Below, in pieces: positions 1 to 8,309 of a stretch of DNA of 53,388 nucleotides (the stretch's first letter is position 1; each line of letters starts with the position of its first letter). Below the pieces are notes generated by a model. That model was not told the DNA's origin and searched no databases. It saw only the letters and a list, made by a program, of their open reading frames with translations. The translations under genes were made by a program, and so were the position numbers. The stretch is from the NCBI GenBank assembly GCA_938020445.1, contig CALIIC010000112.1:1-53388 (forward strand). The letters run 5' to 3'. Source of the stretch: an uncultured Flavobacteriaceae bacterium (GTDB taxonomy: Bacteria; Bacteroidota; Bacteroidia; Flavobacteriales; Flavobacteriaceae).

Positions 1-160
1 GGAACTGTTGGCAAGCGAGCGGAATTTTTCCAAAGTGCGTTTTTAGAGCCGACGGGGCGATCTAAACATTTTTCCTTTACGGGCATTTGACAAGCCCCTT
101 GTGGTTCGTTCGGAAATCTATTTTCATTCACGTTCGGCAACACTGGTAAAAACCTGTATA

Positions 161-2002
161 CTAAAGGGAATGTCTTCTTTCATTTTTCTTTTTCAAAGGG
201 GTACTCGAACCATCACTTGCCAAACTGCTTTTGCTGGAAATCCTAGAAATGGACCTTGCAGTCATCTTTGCAGGTACCTGCACCACTGTAAGGCCAATTA
301 TTTCATCTTGGGCCACCGAACGTTGGCCGCGTAGATACTTGTCTCCCAGTTCCCTGAATTTGCTTAACTGCTTACCGATGTAGTCATCTGTAATCTCTTG
401 CAGGTCCTTGGTAGTACTCCCATTGTACAAGGCCTGTGAAAGTTGTGCCATATGCCCCTTGCTATCAACCAAGGAAATAACCTCAGAATCCTCATTATGG
501 TACAAAAACAACGCTTTATGCGCTGCGGTGGCATCCTGCATCTTCTCTTTATATTGCTGTAGGTATTTTTCGATATCATCATTGGAAACAACGCCTCGTT
601 TGCCAAGATAGGGTTTCGTTATTGCCTTGTACTTGGCAGGATCCAATGTATATTTCCCTTGGTCATCTACAGCGGGGTTCCCTTGGGTATCGGTTATACA
701 GCACAATCGGGCAAAGTTCAGTCCAACTTCGGTAGAGACATCCTCAAAAGCAGATCCTATAAACCGGGTCTTGGAAACCACACGGGGCCGCTCCCCTTTT
801 ATTTTAACCTTGTTTTGAGACATGTCTTCACTGCCATCAACAAACAGGCTATTTAGAAGCCCCTGTACTTGTTCGATCAAATCTTTGTTTTTCAAGGTGG
901 GGCCAATCTCCGACCAAATATGTTCTTCGATTGCGGCCCTTTCAACAAGGGCGCGATCCGCATTGGAAAGCGCTCCTTTTTGTTCAAGTATGAGACCTAC
1001 CGCCTTTTGGGTCAAAAGATCCTTTACAGGGGTGGCACAATTCCCCAAAGAGGAGGCCATGGCAAGCAGACCCATCTCACTTTTTTCTAAAAGAACCTTA
1101 TCCATAAAATACGTTAGCGGCGGAATGTATAATTGTTGATCCCCATCATTGTTTAAAGGAACTCTTTTTAAAAACTCCTTGACCACGGCATGGCCAGGAA
1201 TCATAGCAGCTCCATTTCCGGTTTGATAAGAGCCTCCCAAACCATTGATCTTTGACAGCTTTTCATCTGCCGAAGCACCATACAGCAATTCTAAAGCTTT
1301 CGAATAACCGGTATCTTGTTCATGCGCCGACATATCTACCTGGTATACCCCAGCGCTAAATACCGTACGGAGCCACTGCATACTTGTACCGCTCAATGGA
1401 TTACTTTGTAGATCTAAGTGCGAAATATTGGGCAGTTCACCCAGTTCCATGGGCAGTGTCCGCAGCCGATTGCTACTGGCATCCAAATACTCGAGATGCA
1501 TCATTCTTCCTATACCGGCCGGTAAATGCTGTATCCTATTCCTCTTTAGCGTCAACATCTTAAGCCGTTGCATGCCCTCCATACCCTGAGGAAGCACCTC
1601 AATTCGGTTCTCGGATAGTTCTAATTGTTGTAGGTTCTTTAACCTTCCGAATTCCCTCGGAATCGTAACCAACTGATTAAGTTCCAAATCAAGGATTCCC
1701 AAATTGGTCATATCCCCTATTTGCTTGGGAAGGCTTTTAATATAGTTATTGTGTAAATCCAATACCCGAAGGTTGGGCAATTGCCCCACACTTTCCGGAA
1801 GGGTATCCAAATGGTTATGGTTCAAGCCAAGTTCCATAAGGTTGGGCAATCGTTTTAAATAAGGAATTAGTTTGTCTACATCTGATGCGGTCAGCTGCAA
1901 TCCGTCAAGATTTAATCGATAAAATCCCCGTGTTCCAAAATTTGCTACCGTTCTTCGGCTAAATGCTTCTATTCTTCTTAATGCCTCTTCCAAATTTTTC
2001 AT
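161..2002 (-). CDS. Leucine-rich-repeat protein with shared C-terminal Cys domain (paralogue A)
   Basis: A 613-residue protein without signal peptide or membrane segment, so probably cytosolic unless exported by an unseen route. Residues about 25-205 are roughly seven LRRs of the 23-residue bacterial type (LxxLxLxxNxLxxLPxxIGxL). The last LRR ends in NPLSG, followed by a tryptophan and a linker. Residues about 272-490 form a domain also found in the LRR gene at 4480-6612, with GNCATPVKD (Cys322), EQVQGL, NKVKIKGER and a Cys434-Cys435 pair. The tail is rich in Ser, Lys and Arg. The start MKNLEEALRRIEAF aligns with the paralogue's start. LRRs normally bind proteins; the function of the C-terminal domain is unknown to me. 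Family assignment of the repeats is certain, the biological role is not. Confidence 0.9.
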   Translation of the reverse strand: MKNLEEALRRIEAFSRRTVANFGTRGFYRLNLDGLQLTASDVDKLIPYLKRLPNLMELGLNHNHLDTLPESVGQLPNLRVLDLHNNYIKSLPKQIGDMTNLGILDLELNQLVTIPREFGRLKNLQQLELSENRIEVLPQGMEGMQRLKMLTLKRNRIQHLPAGIGRMMHLEYLDASSNRLRTLPMELGELPNISHLDLQSNPLSGTSMQWLRTVFSAGVYQVDMSAHEQDTGYSKALELLYGASADEKLSKINGLGGSYQTGNGAAMIPGHAVVKEFLKRVPLNNDGDQQLYIPPLTYFMDKVLLEKSEMGLLAMASSLGNCATPVKDLLTQKAVGLILEQKGALSNADRALVERAAIEEHIWSEIGPTLKNKDLIEQVQGLLNSLFVDGSEDMSQNKVKIKGERPRVVSKTRFIGSAFEDVSTEVGLNFARLCCITDTQGNPAVDDQGKYTLDPAKYKAITKPYLGKRGVVSNDDIEKYLQQYKEKMQDATAAHKALFLYHNEDSEVISLVDSKGHMAQLSQALYNGSTTKDLQEITDDYIGKQLSKFRELGDKYLRGQRSVAQDEIIGLTVVQVPAKMTARSISRISSKSSLASDGSSTPLKKKNERRHSL

Positions 2003-2395
2003 CCTACATACGTTTAATGTTTTGTCATTTTTGCAAAGGTGTTGCCGCGTATAATTTTCTAACTTACCAGTACCTTTTTAAACAGAAAACCCCTAATGAA
2101 TACTGAAAAAAAGCGAATTTGAAAACCATTTCTTACAACAATAAAAGAATACGTTCAAAGGTCCTATTTAAAAGAACTTACGGTTATCAACCAATGACTA
2201 CGATTTGTAAGATTTACGTAGTGACCAAAAAACGGGGCAACGATTTGGTTATTCGAATAGCCTAAAATATGAACGGCCCCTTGGGTTGTTCTCTTATTGG
2301 ATAATAGCACTTCACATTCATTTCAATTTTCATCTTGGCCAAGAATTACCCTATCTTGTTAGCACAAAGAAGTACTAATTTAGAATTTTGGTCCA
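2003..2395. other. Intergenic region between divergent LRR and serine hydrolase genes
   Basis: This 393-bp gap separates a minus-strand from a plus-strand gene, so it must hold two promoters. I see no open frame with protein-like character and no RNA gene. A weak plus-strand candidate promoter lies at 2356-2383. On the minus strand a CACCTTTG sequence (2034-2041) is one base off the TAnnTTTG -7 consensus, without a clear upstream TTG. Confidence 0.5.
2356..2383 (+). promoter_or_regulatory. Candidate Bacteroidota promoter before serine hydrolase
   Basis: A TTG at 2356-2358 is followed, after 17 bases, by TAATTTAG (2376-2383), which matches TAnnTTTG at seven of eight positions. The weakness is distance: it would leave a leader of only a few bases before the ATG at 2396. 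Confidence 0.3.
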
Positions 2396-3685
2396 ATGAA
2401 AACACATCTCTCCTTTCTATTCGTAGCGCTATTCGCCGTAACACTCGTCGCCCAAACCCCAACGCTAAAACGTTCCGGTCCGCTTACGGAAGAAACGGCA
2501 GGTTCTGGCATGTCACCAGCGCGTTTGGCCAACATAGATAAAATGCTCAAAGCGCTTGTTGCGAATGAAGACCTCCCCGGAGCCGTGGCCCTCATCGCAA
2601 GGAATGGCCGAATCGTTTTCCACAAGGCCTATGGCATGGCAGACAACGGTGCAAAAAAAGCAATGCAAAAGAACAGTATTTTTAGAATTGCCTCCCAAAC
2701 CAAGGCCATCACCTCCACCGCGGTCATGATGCTATGGGAAGAGGGGCATTTTCGATTAGACGACCCTATATCAAACTACATCCCGGAATTCGGGAAAGCA
2801 CAAATCTTGGATACTTTTAACGAAGCCGATTCTACCTATACCGTACAACCCGCTGCCGACCAGATTACCATTCGGCATTTGCTCACCCATACCTCGGGAA
2901 TAGGCTACGGGGTGATTGATGGAGATGCACGAATTAAGAAAATCTATGCAAAGGCAGGTATCACCGATTTGTTCACTACCGAGAACATTTCCATAGAAGA
3001 AAGTGTAAAAAAGCTGGCCACCTTGCCGTTGCACCACAACCCTGGAGAGAAGTTCACCTACAGTGAAGGTTTGGACGTACTGGGATATTTTATCGAAATC
3101 ATCAGCGGTATGCCCTTTGATCAATTTTTAAAAACCCGAATCTTTGACCCTTTGGGGATGCACGATACCCGGTTTTATCTTCCCAAAGAAAAAGAAGACC
3201 GCCTTGTCGCAGTACAACACAAAGAAAAGGGCCAATGGAAAAAATACCCCATTACTTTTTATGACACCGATTACCCCATCAAAGGCGCCAAACGTTTTTT
3301 CTCAGGGGGTGCAGGCCTGTCGAGCACCGCAAAAGACTATGCTACCTTTCTTCAGATGTACCTCAACCATGGGGAATTGAACGGTACACGTCTTTTAAGC
3401 CGTACCACGGTTCAAAGCATCATGGGCAACCAAACGGGCGACAAATTTACCGAGGGCACCAAACACTATGGCCTTGCATTTGGTGTGGTAACACCGAAGG
3501 GGCAAGATGCAGGTGGCGAGGGAAGCACCGGTACCTTTGATTGGGGAGGCTACTTCAACACCCAGTACTTTGCCGATCCCGAAGAAAAACTCATTGGCGT
3601 CTTGTTAAAACAAACGCAAGGGAAGGTAACCGACCCTTCAGGCTGGAAGTTTCGGCAACTTGTTTTTGCCGCAGTGGACGACTAA
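2396..3685 (+). CDS. Secreted serine hydrolase, beta-lactamase/class C esterase family
   Basis: A 429-residue member of the serine beta-lactamase-like family (Pfam Beta-lactamase; AmpC, EstB and DD-peptidase relatives). It opens with a signal peptide ending near VAQ (residues 1-20). The nucleophile motif is SQTK (Ser100, Lys103). The second motif is Tyr222-Ser-Glu, where most relatives have YxN, and the C-terminal region carries FDWGGYF as the likely third-motif area. Known relatives cleave esters or short D-amino-acid peptides; true beta-lactam hydrolysis is not indicated. It stands alone between the two LRR genes, divergent from the first. Substrate cannot be read from sequence. Confidence 0.88.
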   Translation: MKTHLSFLFVALFAVTLVAQTPTLKRSGPLTEETAGSGMSPARLANIDKMLKALVANEDLPGAVALIARNGRIVFHKAYGMADNGAKKAMQKNSIFRIASQTKAITSTAVMMLWEEGHFRLDDPISNYIPEFGKAQILDTFNEADSTYTVQPAADQITIRHLLTHTSGIGYGVIDGDARIKKIYAKAGITDLFTTENISIEESVKKLATLPLHHNPGEKFTYSEGLDVLGYFIEIISGMPFDQFLKTRIFDPLGMHDTRFYLPKEKEDRLVAVQHKEKGQWKKYPITFYDTDYPIKGAKRFFSGGAGLSSTAKDYATFLQMYLNHGELNGTRLLSRTTVQSIMGNQTGDKFTEGTKHYGLAFGVVTPKGQDAGGEGSTGTFDWGGYFNTQYFADPEEKLIGVLLKQTQGKVTDPSGWKFRQLVFAAVDD

Positions 3686-3772
3686 AACGTTTTTTACTTT
3701 TTTTTACGCATTAATGTTAACTTTAGCTGTAGCTTTTACACTAAACCATAGTATTCTAAAACTATATCCATT

Positions 3773-4378
3773 ATGAAGACACCATTTACACTCTTAGTAC
3801 TCTTTATGTGCACCGCCGTGTTTGCGCAAAAAATGAAAATTGAACAAGGAAATTTTGACTTTATCACCGACCAAAAAGAGGTGAACGTAGCATTCGTCTA
3901 CGACAACATGACCTTGCTAAAGGAAAAAATGAGCAATGAGGAATATATTAGCCAGCGTTCCGGTGACTTAGAAGAAAAAGCAAGGGGAAAAGGGAAAACC
4001 TGGGAGAAAAAATGGAACTCGGCCCCGGAGTTGATCTGGAACCCGAAGTTTCTTGAGCTCATGAACAAATACATGACCAAAGACACGGGCATTTACTTTG
4101 AGGAAGGCCTGGCAGACACCAAATACACTTTAATCGTGGAAACCGTTTGGCTGTATCCGGGATGGGATGCGGGCATTATGAAACAGCATGCAAAAGTGAC
4201 TACGAATTTACGTTTTGTAGAAACCGCAAACAAAGAGAACGTTCTTGCAGAAGTAAGCAGTAAAAATGCCCCGGGCGATCAGTGGGGGAACAACTATAGT
4301 AACGAAAGCCGTGTAGGGGAAGGTTATGCTAAAACTGCTAAATCCTTGGCGAAAATGATCGTGAAAAAGGCTTTTTGA
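3773..4378 (+). CDS. Secreted protein of unknown function
   Basis: A 201-residue protein with a clear signal peptide (hydrophobic segment ending VFAQ near residue 19), so exported to the periplasm or outer membrane surface. The mature part is mixed and charged, with no transmembrane segment and no motif I recognise. The region after residue 110 (KYTLIVETVWLYPGWD) looks like beta-strand-rich sequence. It follows the serine hydrolase by 87 bp and is convergent with the second LRR gene. I cannot assign a function. Confidence 0.75.
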   Translation: MKTPFTLLVLFMCTAVFAQKMKIEQGNFDFITDQKEVNVAFVYDNMTLLKEKMSNEEYISQRSGDLEEKARGKGKTWEKKWNSAPELIWNPKFLELMNKYMTKDTGIYFEEGLADTKYTLIVETVWLYPGWDAGIMKQHAKVTTNLRFVETANKENVLAEVSSKNAPGDQWGNNYSNESRVGEGYAKTAKSLAKMIVKKAF

Positions 4379-4438
4379 TTACTACGTTTCCAAAACCCTA
4401 ACACGGAGATATTTGTTTGCGAAAGACCCGCTTTTCCC

Positions 4439-4456
4439 GTGCATTTCGCTATGCAC
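4439..4456. terminator. Weak hairpin between convergent genes
   Basis: GTGCAT and ATGCAC form a perfect 6-bp stem with a 6-base loop between the converging genes at 3773-4378 and 4480-6612. It is followed by an A/T-rich stretch but no real T tract, so a terminator role is possible only on context. Confidence 0.25.
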
Positions 4457-4479
4457 TATAGTATTTTGACGGCAAGCTA

Positions 4480-6612
4480 CTAGTTACGGAAAGGAGTCTT
4501 CATTGCTTTCTTTTTCTTGTCGGCCCTCTTTTTTGAAGTCCCTTCTTCTTCTGAGCTACTACTTGATTGTCGTCTTTTGGCCGAAGCAGCAACTTGTGGA
4601 ATCATAAAAGCAGATAGCCCTCTTTCGGGCGCTTGATCCGAGTTGGGCATTGCCGCAGCGGCCGATGCACTTGTTTTAGTCGCACTCGCTATATGAGATG
4701 GCATCACCTCCTGCGAAACCCCCTCTGAGTTCGGTAAAGGGGAAGCGGGTATTTTTTGATGATATGTTTGAGCCAATACCGCGCTTTGGGACTTCATAGT
4801 ATTCAAATAGTTGGTTGCAACGGCTTCGAAATCCTTAGGGGCACTGTTTCGTAGTTGTTGCCCTAGTATCATTTGATGGCGGGCCAAGGCGTTGAAAAAG
4901 GTGTCCACTTCCGGGATTCCCACAAGGGAACCCAAATCGATACTTCCGAAGTGCTCGTTAAGCTGCGCTTCATAGGTTGCAAGCTGTTTCTGAATATCCT
5001 TGTCCGATGCTGTTTTGACCAACAAACCAACCTCCGTTAAATAGGGTACGGTAATCATCTCATATTTCATGGGATCCAACACGAACAACCCGTTCTCGAC
5101 CTTTGGCGCATTGGTTTCCAGATCCATTGCACAACAAAATTCCACGAAAGAGCGAACGACCGATTCCTGCACTGCGTTAAAGGCAAATTCGGGACTGGCA
5201 GACTTGGAGGGCAACCGCTCCCGTTCCCCTTTTATTTTGATTTTATTACAATCCAAGTCCTCCGCTCCCGCTAAAAAGATACTATCAACCAGCCCCTGTA
5301 CCTGCTCAATTTTTTCATGCGGATCTAACTGGGACCCTATTTTTTTTAGAATTTCTTTTTCAAAGGCTTGCCGTTCGATCATGGTACGCGCCCTTTTTGA
5401 TACGGGTCGCCCCCCTTTTAACTGCAGGTTCACGTATTCTTGTAGTAAAAAATCCTTTACCGGCGTGGAACAATTCCCCACCGTCGTCGCCATCTGCGCT
5501 ATTTGGCCATCAATGTCCTGAGTACTATTGCCTTCCACCAATAACCGATTAAACAATTCTCGAGCCACGGGAACAAATACTTCCTGATCAAAAGCGCTTT
5601 TTATAGGTACTCTTTGTAAAAAATCCTTTAAAATCCTTTTTCCGACAACCTGTTCCGCCAGCACTATGCGTATGCTACCATTCGTTTCCGTAATATGAAA
5701 ATCATCTCCTCGTTTGAACATTTGAGAAGACAAGTCACCCAATGCATCCTCAATTGCAGCAGCTCGGTTCGGATACAACTGGTTCAGCACCTCGGTATGG
5801 GACGACAAGACATCACCTGGAATAAGGTTCATTGCCAAAACGTCTTCATGGATATTGGCGGCCAACCAGGCCCGCTGCCCCGGTGATAAGGGGTTGTCGC
5901 TTATATTTAAAGACTGCAAGTGAGGCAACTGTGCCAAAGTATCCGGAAGAGTATCGACCAACCTATTACTAATTAAGTTCAGTTCGTACAGAAGGTGCAG
6001 ACGACCTATACTACTTGGCAACGTCTGTAAGCTGTTCCCCCCTAAATTAAGGCTAACCAAGCTTTCCATACTCCCAATATCTTCGGGCAGACCAACCAGC
6101 AAATTGTTCTCTAAATCGAGCCCCCCAACATCATCTAGTGTCACAATGCTATCTGGCAATTCGGTAAGGCGATTGTTATCCAAGCACAGTGTGACCAGAC
6201 TGGCCAGATCTCCAAAGTCCCGCGGCAGGGATTCCAACTCATTTCTAGACAAATCCAGCTCTTCCAGCTCACCCAAATCGAGCATTCCTTCAGGAAGGTT
6301 CCCAAGTCGATTGCCTACAACGGAGAGTACCTTGAGATGCTCTAAATCCCCAATTTCATCCGGTAGAGATCGCAGCCCGTTATAGTCCAAGTTTAAATTT
6401 AGAAGCCCGGTCAACTCCCCGATCGCCTCAGGAAGTGGTTCCAATAGGTTCGTAGACAGATCAAGTTCTTTTAGGTGTTTCAATGCCTTCAGTTCTGGAA
6501 TCAACACTTTCAGATCTTCAGATGTCAATCCTATATTCCCTAGATGCAATGGTATACCGGAAGTGTTTTTAAATTCCTCGATTTTCTCTCTGGCATTCTG
6601 TAGGGCACTCAT
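4480..6612 (-). CDS. Leucine-rich-repeat protein with shared C-terminal Cys domain (paralogue B)
   Basis: I choose the ATG at 6612 (710 residues) over the upstream ATG at 6642. MSALQNAREKIEEF aligns with the N-terminus of the paralogue at 161-2002, and a -7-like TACCTTTT sits at 6655-6662, too close to the upstream ATG. Residues about 25-245 are eight to nine LRRs ending in NPLS, followed by a Trp-containing cap. Residues about 325-535 match the paralogue's C-terminal domain: GNCSTPVKDFL (Cys381), EQVQGLVDSIF, NKIKIKGER and Cys493-Cys494. The C-terminus has a poly-Ser/acidic patch and a Lys-rich basic tail. No signal peptide is seen. LRR identity is certain; the function is unknown. Confidence 0.9.
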   Translation of the reverse strand: MSALQNAREKIEEFKNTSGIPLHLGNIGLTSEDLKVLIPELKALKHLKELDLSTNLLEPLPEAIGELTGLLNLNLDYNGLRSLPDEIGDLEHLKVLSVVGNRLGNLPEGMLDLGELEELDLSRNELESLPRDFGDLASLVTLCLDNNRLTELPDSIVTLDDVGGLDLENNLLVGLPEDIGSMESLVSLNLGGNSLQTLPSSIGRLHLLYELNLISNRLVDTLPDTLAQLPHLQSLNISDNPLSPGQRAWLAANIHEDVLAMNLIPGDVLSSHTEVLNQLYPNRAAAIEDALGDLSSQMFKRGDDFHITETNGSIRIVLAEQVVGKRILKDFLQRVPIKSAFDQEVFVPVARELFNRLLVEGNSTQDIDGQIAQMATTVGNCSTPVKDFLLQEYVNLQLKGGRPVSKRARTMIERQAFEKEILKKIGSQLDPHEKIEQVQGLVDSIFLAGAEDLDCNKIKIKGERERLPSKSASPEFAFNAVQESVVRSFVEFCCAMDLETNAPKVENGLFVLDPMKYEMITVPYLTEVGLLVKTASDKDIQKQLATYEAQLNEHFGSIDLGSLVGIPEVDTFFNALARHQMILGQQLRNSAPKDFEAVATNYLNTMKSQSAVLAQTYHQKIPASPLPNSEGVSQEVMPSHIASATKTSASAAAAMPNSDQAPERGLSAFMIPQVAASAKRRQSSSSSEEEGTSKKRADKKKKAMKTPFRN

Positions 6613-6866
6613 ACCTGATTTGTTTGTAATTATTGGAAGCAAAACATCCCCACCAAAAGGTAAGATTATCTTAGTAAGTATGTCAAAAGAACAGAAACCC
6701 CTAAGTTTCGGTAGAAAAAGAACTTAAGGTCTATCCAAATTAGGACATTAGAAGATGGGGTAAGCAGCTTGTTCCCCTTCCCTTGTTGGGGTATTTTAAA
6801 AAATTCATGAAAAATGCGAGATGTCCCATAGCCTTCGATACCAACAGTGTCGAATGGGTTTAAGCA

Positions 6867-8120
6867 CTACTGTTCCGGTGCACGTTCCATCTCCATGGTA
6901 GCGATATGTGCAACGGTCTTCACCAACCGATCGTGGTTCTTCACAAAAGGGTTGGTCTTGTCCCAAACATACCCGGCCAAAACTGCACAAATCTGTTGTT
7001 TGATACTTTCGTTCGCCTTGCTATGAAAGAAGATGGTTTGCAGATTGCCCGTATACCATTCCTTTACATAGGTTGAAAAGACGTTTACTCCGTACATGAT
7101 ATACTCGGTATATTCTTTTTCCCAGTCGACGGTTTCTCCCTGTAGTTCGCGCGCGACTAACCTAGCCGATAAATAAGCAGACTCCGTCGCAAAAGTAACG
7201 CCTGAAGAAAATACAGGATCTAAAAATTCGGCGCTGTTCCCGGTAAGGGCAAACCCCTTCCCGTACAACTGTTTTACCGAGGCCGAAAAATTCTTTATTT
7301 GTCTTGGTTCAAACTTGTATTCCAACCCTTCAAACCGCTCGTGATAATAGGCCGAAAGCTTCATCATTTCCCGTAGCTTTTCAGTGGGGGTTCCTTCAAA
7401 AGAGTCCAAATACTCGATCGTACCCACATAGCCTATACTGCAATCTCCATTTGAAAATGGGATGACCCATAACCAAGTATCGGTATCGATTACATCAAAG
7501 GTAATCATGGTACCTTCTTTGCCTTCAGGCCTTTTTACATCCTTTACATGCGTAAAAATAGTGGCGTGTATAGGAATGTCAGAAGGTTTGTCCAACTTTA
7601 ACAAACGAGGCAATACCCTTCCCCATCCACTAGAATCAATAATATATTTTGCACTGATTGTTGACTCTGCACCAGCTATGTCCTTGATTGTTGTGACAGA
7701 AGAACCGTCATCGGCAAAATCGACCCCCACCACTTCTTTTTCAAAATCAATATCAACTCCCCATTTCTGAAGTTCATCGGTTAAGGTGATATCAAAATCA
7801 GCTCTGGGCACCTGCCAGGTCCAACTCCAACCTTCACCATGCTTTTCACCGAAATCGAACTCACAAACACCATCTTTGCCCGTAACAAAACGAGCCCCCC
7901 TCTTTACCTCAAAGTTCTTCGCCTCTAAACATGGGAGCAAGCCTACCGCATCAAAATTATCCATACATCTGGGAATTAAACTTTCCCCGATGACAAAGCG
8001 TGGAAACCGATTTTTTTCGACCACTTTAATAGTAAAACCTTTTTTAAATAGGCACGCTGCAGCTACCGAACCCGACGGTCCGGCTCCGATAATAAGTACA
8101 TCTACGATTTCATTTTTCAT
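6867..8120 (-). CDS. Putative flavin-dependent halogenase (FAD oxidoreductase)
   Basis: A 417-residue FAD enzyme of the tryptophan-halogenase/CmlS-like superfamily. It begins with the dinucleotide fold GAGPSGS (residues 12-18) and GESLIP. Three halogenase hallmarks are visible: a lysine in the context VKRGARF (Lys73), the WxWxIP motif as WLWVIP (216-221), and FxxPxxSxG as FLDPVFSSG (299-307). Known relatives chlorinate or brominate aromatic or carrier-bound substrates using reduced FAD and HOCl. Divergent placement next to the flexirubin genes suggests it acts on the aryl or resorcinol ring of the pigment; flexirubins from some bacteria are known to be chlorinated. The alternative is a related monooxygenase or a geranylgeranyl-reductase-like enzyme that does not halogenate. 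Confidence 0.75.
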   Translation of the reverse strand: MKNEIVDVLIIGAGPSGSVAAACLFKKGFTIKVVEKNRFPRFVIGESLIPRCMDNFDAVGLLPCLEAKNFEVKRGARFVTGKDGVCEFDFGEKHGEGWSWTWQVPRADFDITLTDELQKWGVDIDFEKEVVGVDFADDGSSVTTIKDIAGAESTISAKYIIDSSGWGRVLPRLLKLDKPSDIPIHATIFTHVKDVKRPEGKEGTMITFDVIDTDTWLWVIPFSNGDCSIGYVGTIEYLDSFEGTPTEKLREMMKLSAYYHERFEGLEYKFEPRQIKNFSASVKQLYGKGFALTGNSAEFLDPVFSSGVTFATESAYLSARLVARELQGETVDWEKEYTEYIMYGVNVFSTYVKEWYTGNLQTIFFHSKANESIKQQICAVLAGYVWDKTNPFVKNHDRLVKTVAHIATMEMERAPEQ

Positions 8121-8148
8121 AGGTATCGGTTAAGTTGGTAAAGCGCTA

Positions 8149-8156
8149 CAAAGTTA
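8149..8156 (-). promoter_or_regulatory. Candidate -7 element for the halogenase gene
   Basis: Read on the minus strand this is TAACTTTG, an exact match to the Bacteroidota TAnnTTTG -7 consensus, 29 bp before the ATG at 8120. No well-spaced TTG -33 element is seen. Confidence 0.4.
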
Positions 8157-8163
8157 AAAATGG

Positions 8164-8177
8164 TATCAATTTTGATA
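8164..8177. promoter_or_regulatory. Inverted repeat, candidate operator in divergent promoter region
   Basis: TATCAA and TTGATA are perfect inverted copies separated by two bases. The dyad lies between the candidate -7 elements of the halogenase (8149-8156) and the ammonia-lyase (8239-8246), where a regulator could control both. The halves are short and A/T-rich, so chance is possible. Confidence 0.35.
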
Positions 8178-8238
8178 GTAGGTTTAACCCTTTTGTTCCA
8201 TTGTATCCAAAATTAAGGAATAGATTCGCTAATTATTA

Positions 8239-8246
8239 TAAATTTG
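8239..8246 (+). promoter_or_regulatory. Candidate -7 element of the flexirubin operon
   Basis: TAAATTTG matches TAnnTTTG exactly, 64 bp before the ATG of the ammonia-lyase at 8310. The -33 region has only TTA at 8213-8215 (23-base spacer), so the upstream element is weak. It is the best promoter candidate for the long plus-strand gene series. Confidence 0.5.
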
Positions 8247-8309
8247 CGAACCAAAATCCCTATTTTTATTTACTAAAGTATCATTTATACCTGACAGAAT
8301 CAACCATAC

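Noticed and set aside
1-90. Open frame from the window edge ending TGA at 88-90 on the plus strand
   Set aside because: Only 29 codons are visible (ending FSFTGI), with no recognisable motif. It could be the end of a gene converging with the LRR gene, but nothing supports it.
101-334. 77-codon plus-strand frame overlapping the end of the first LRR gene
   Set aside because: It overlaps the real minus-strand gene and has no protein-like pattern; treated as a shadow.
3686-3772. T-rich run after the serine hydrolase as terminator
   Set aside because: The T runs lack a preceding stem, so an intrinsic terminator is not supported.
5069-5521. 150-codon plus-strand frame opposite the second LRR gene
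   Set aside because: Composition is the Ser/Phe-rich type expected from the reverse of a coding strand; the LRR paralogy proves the minus strand is coding.
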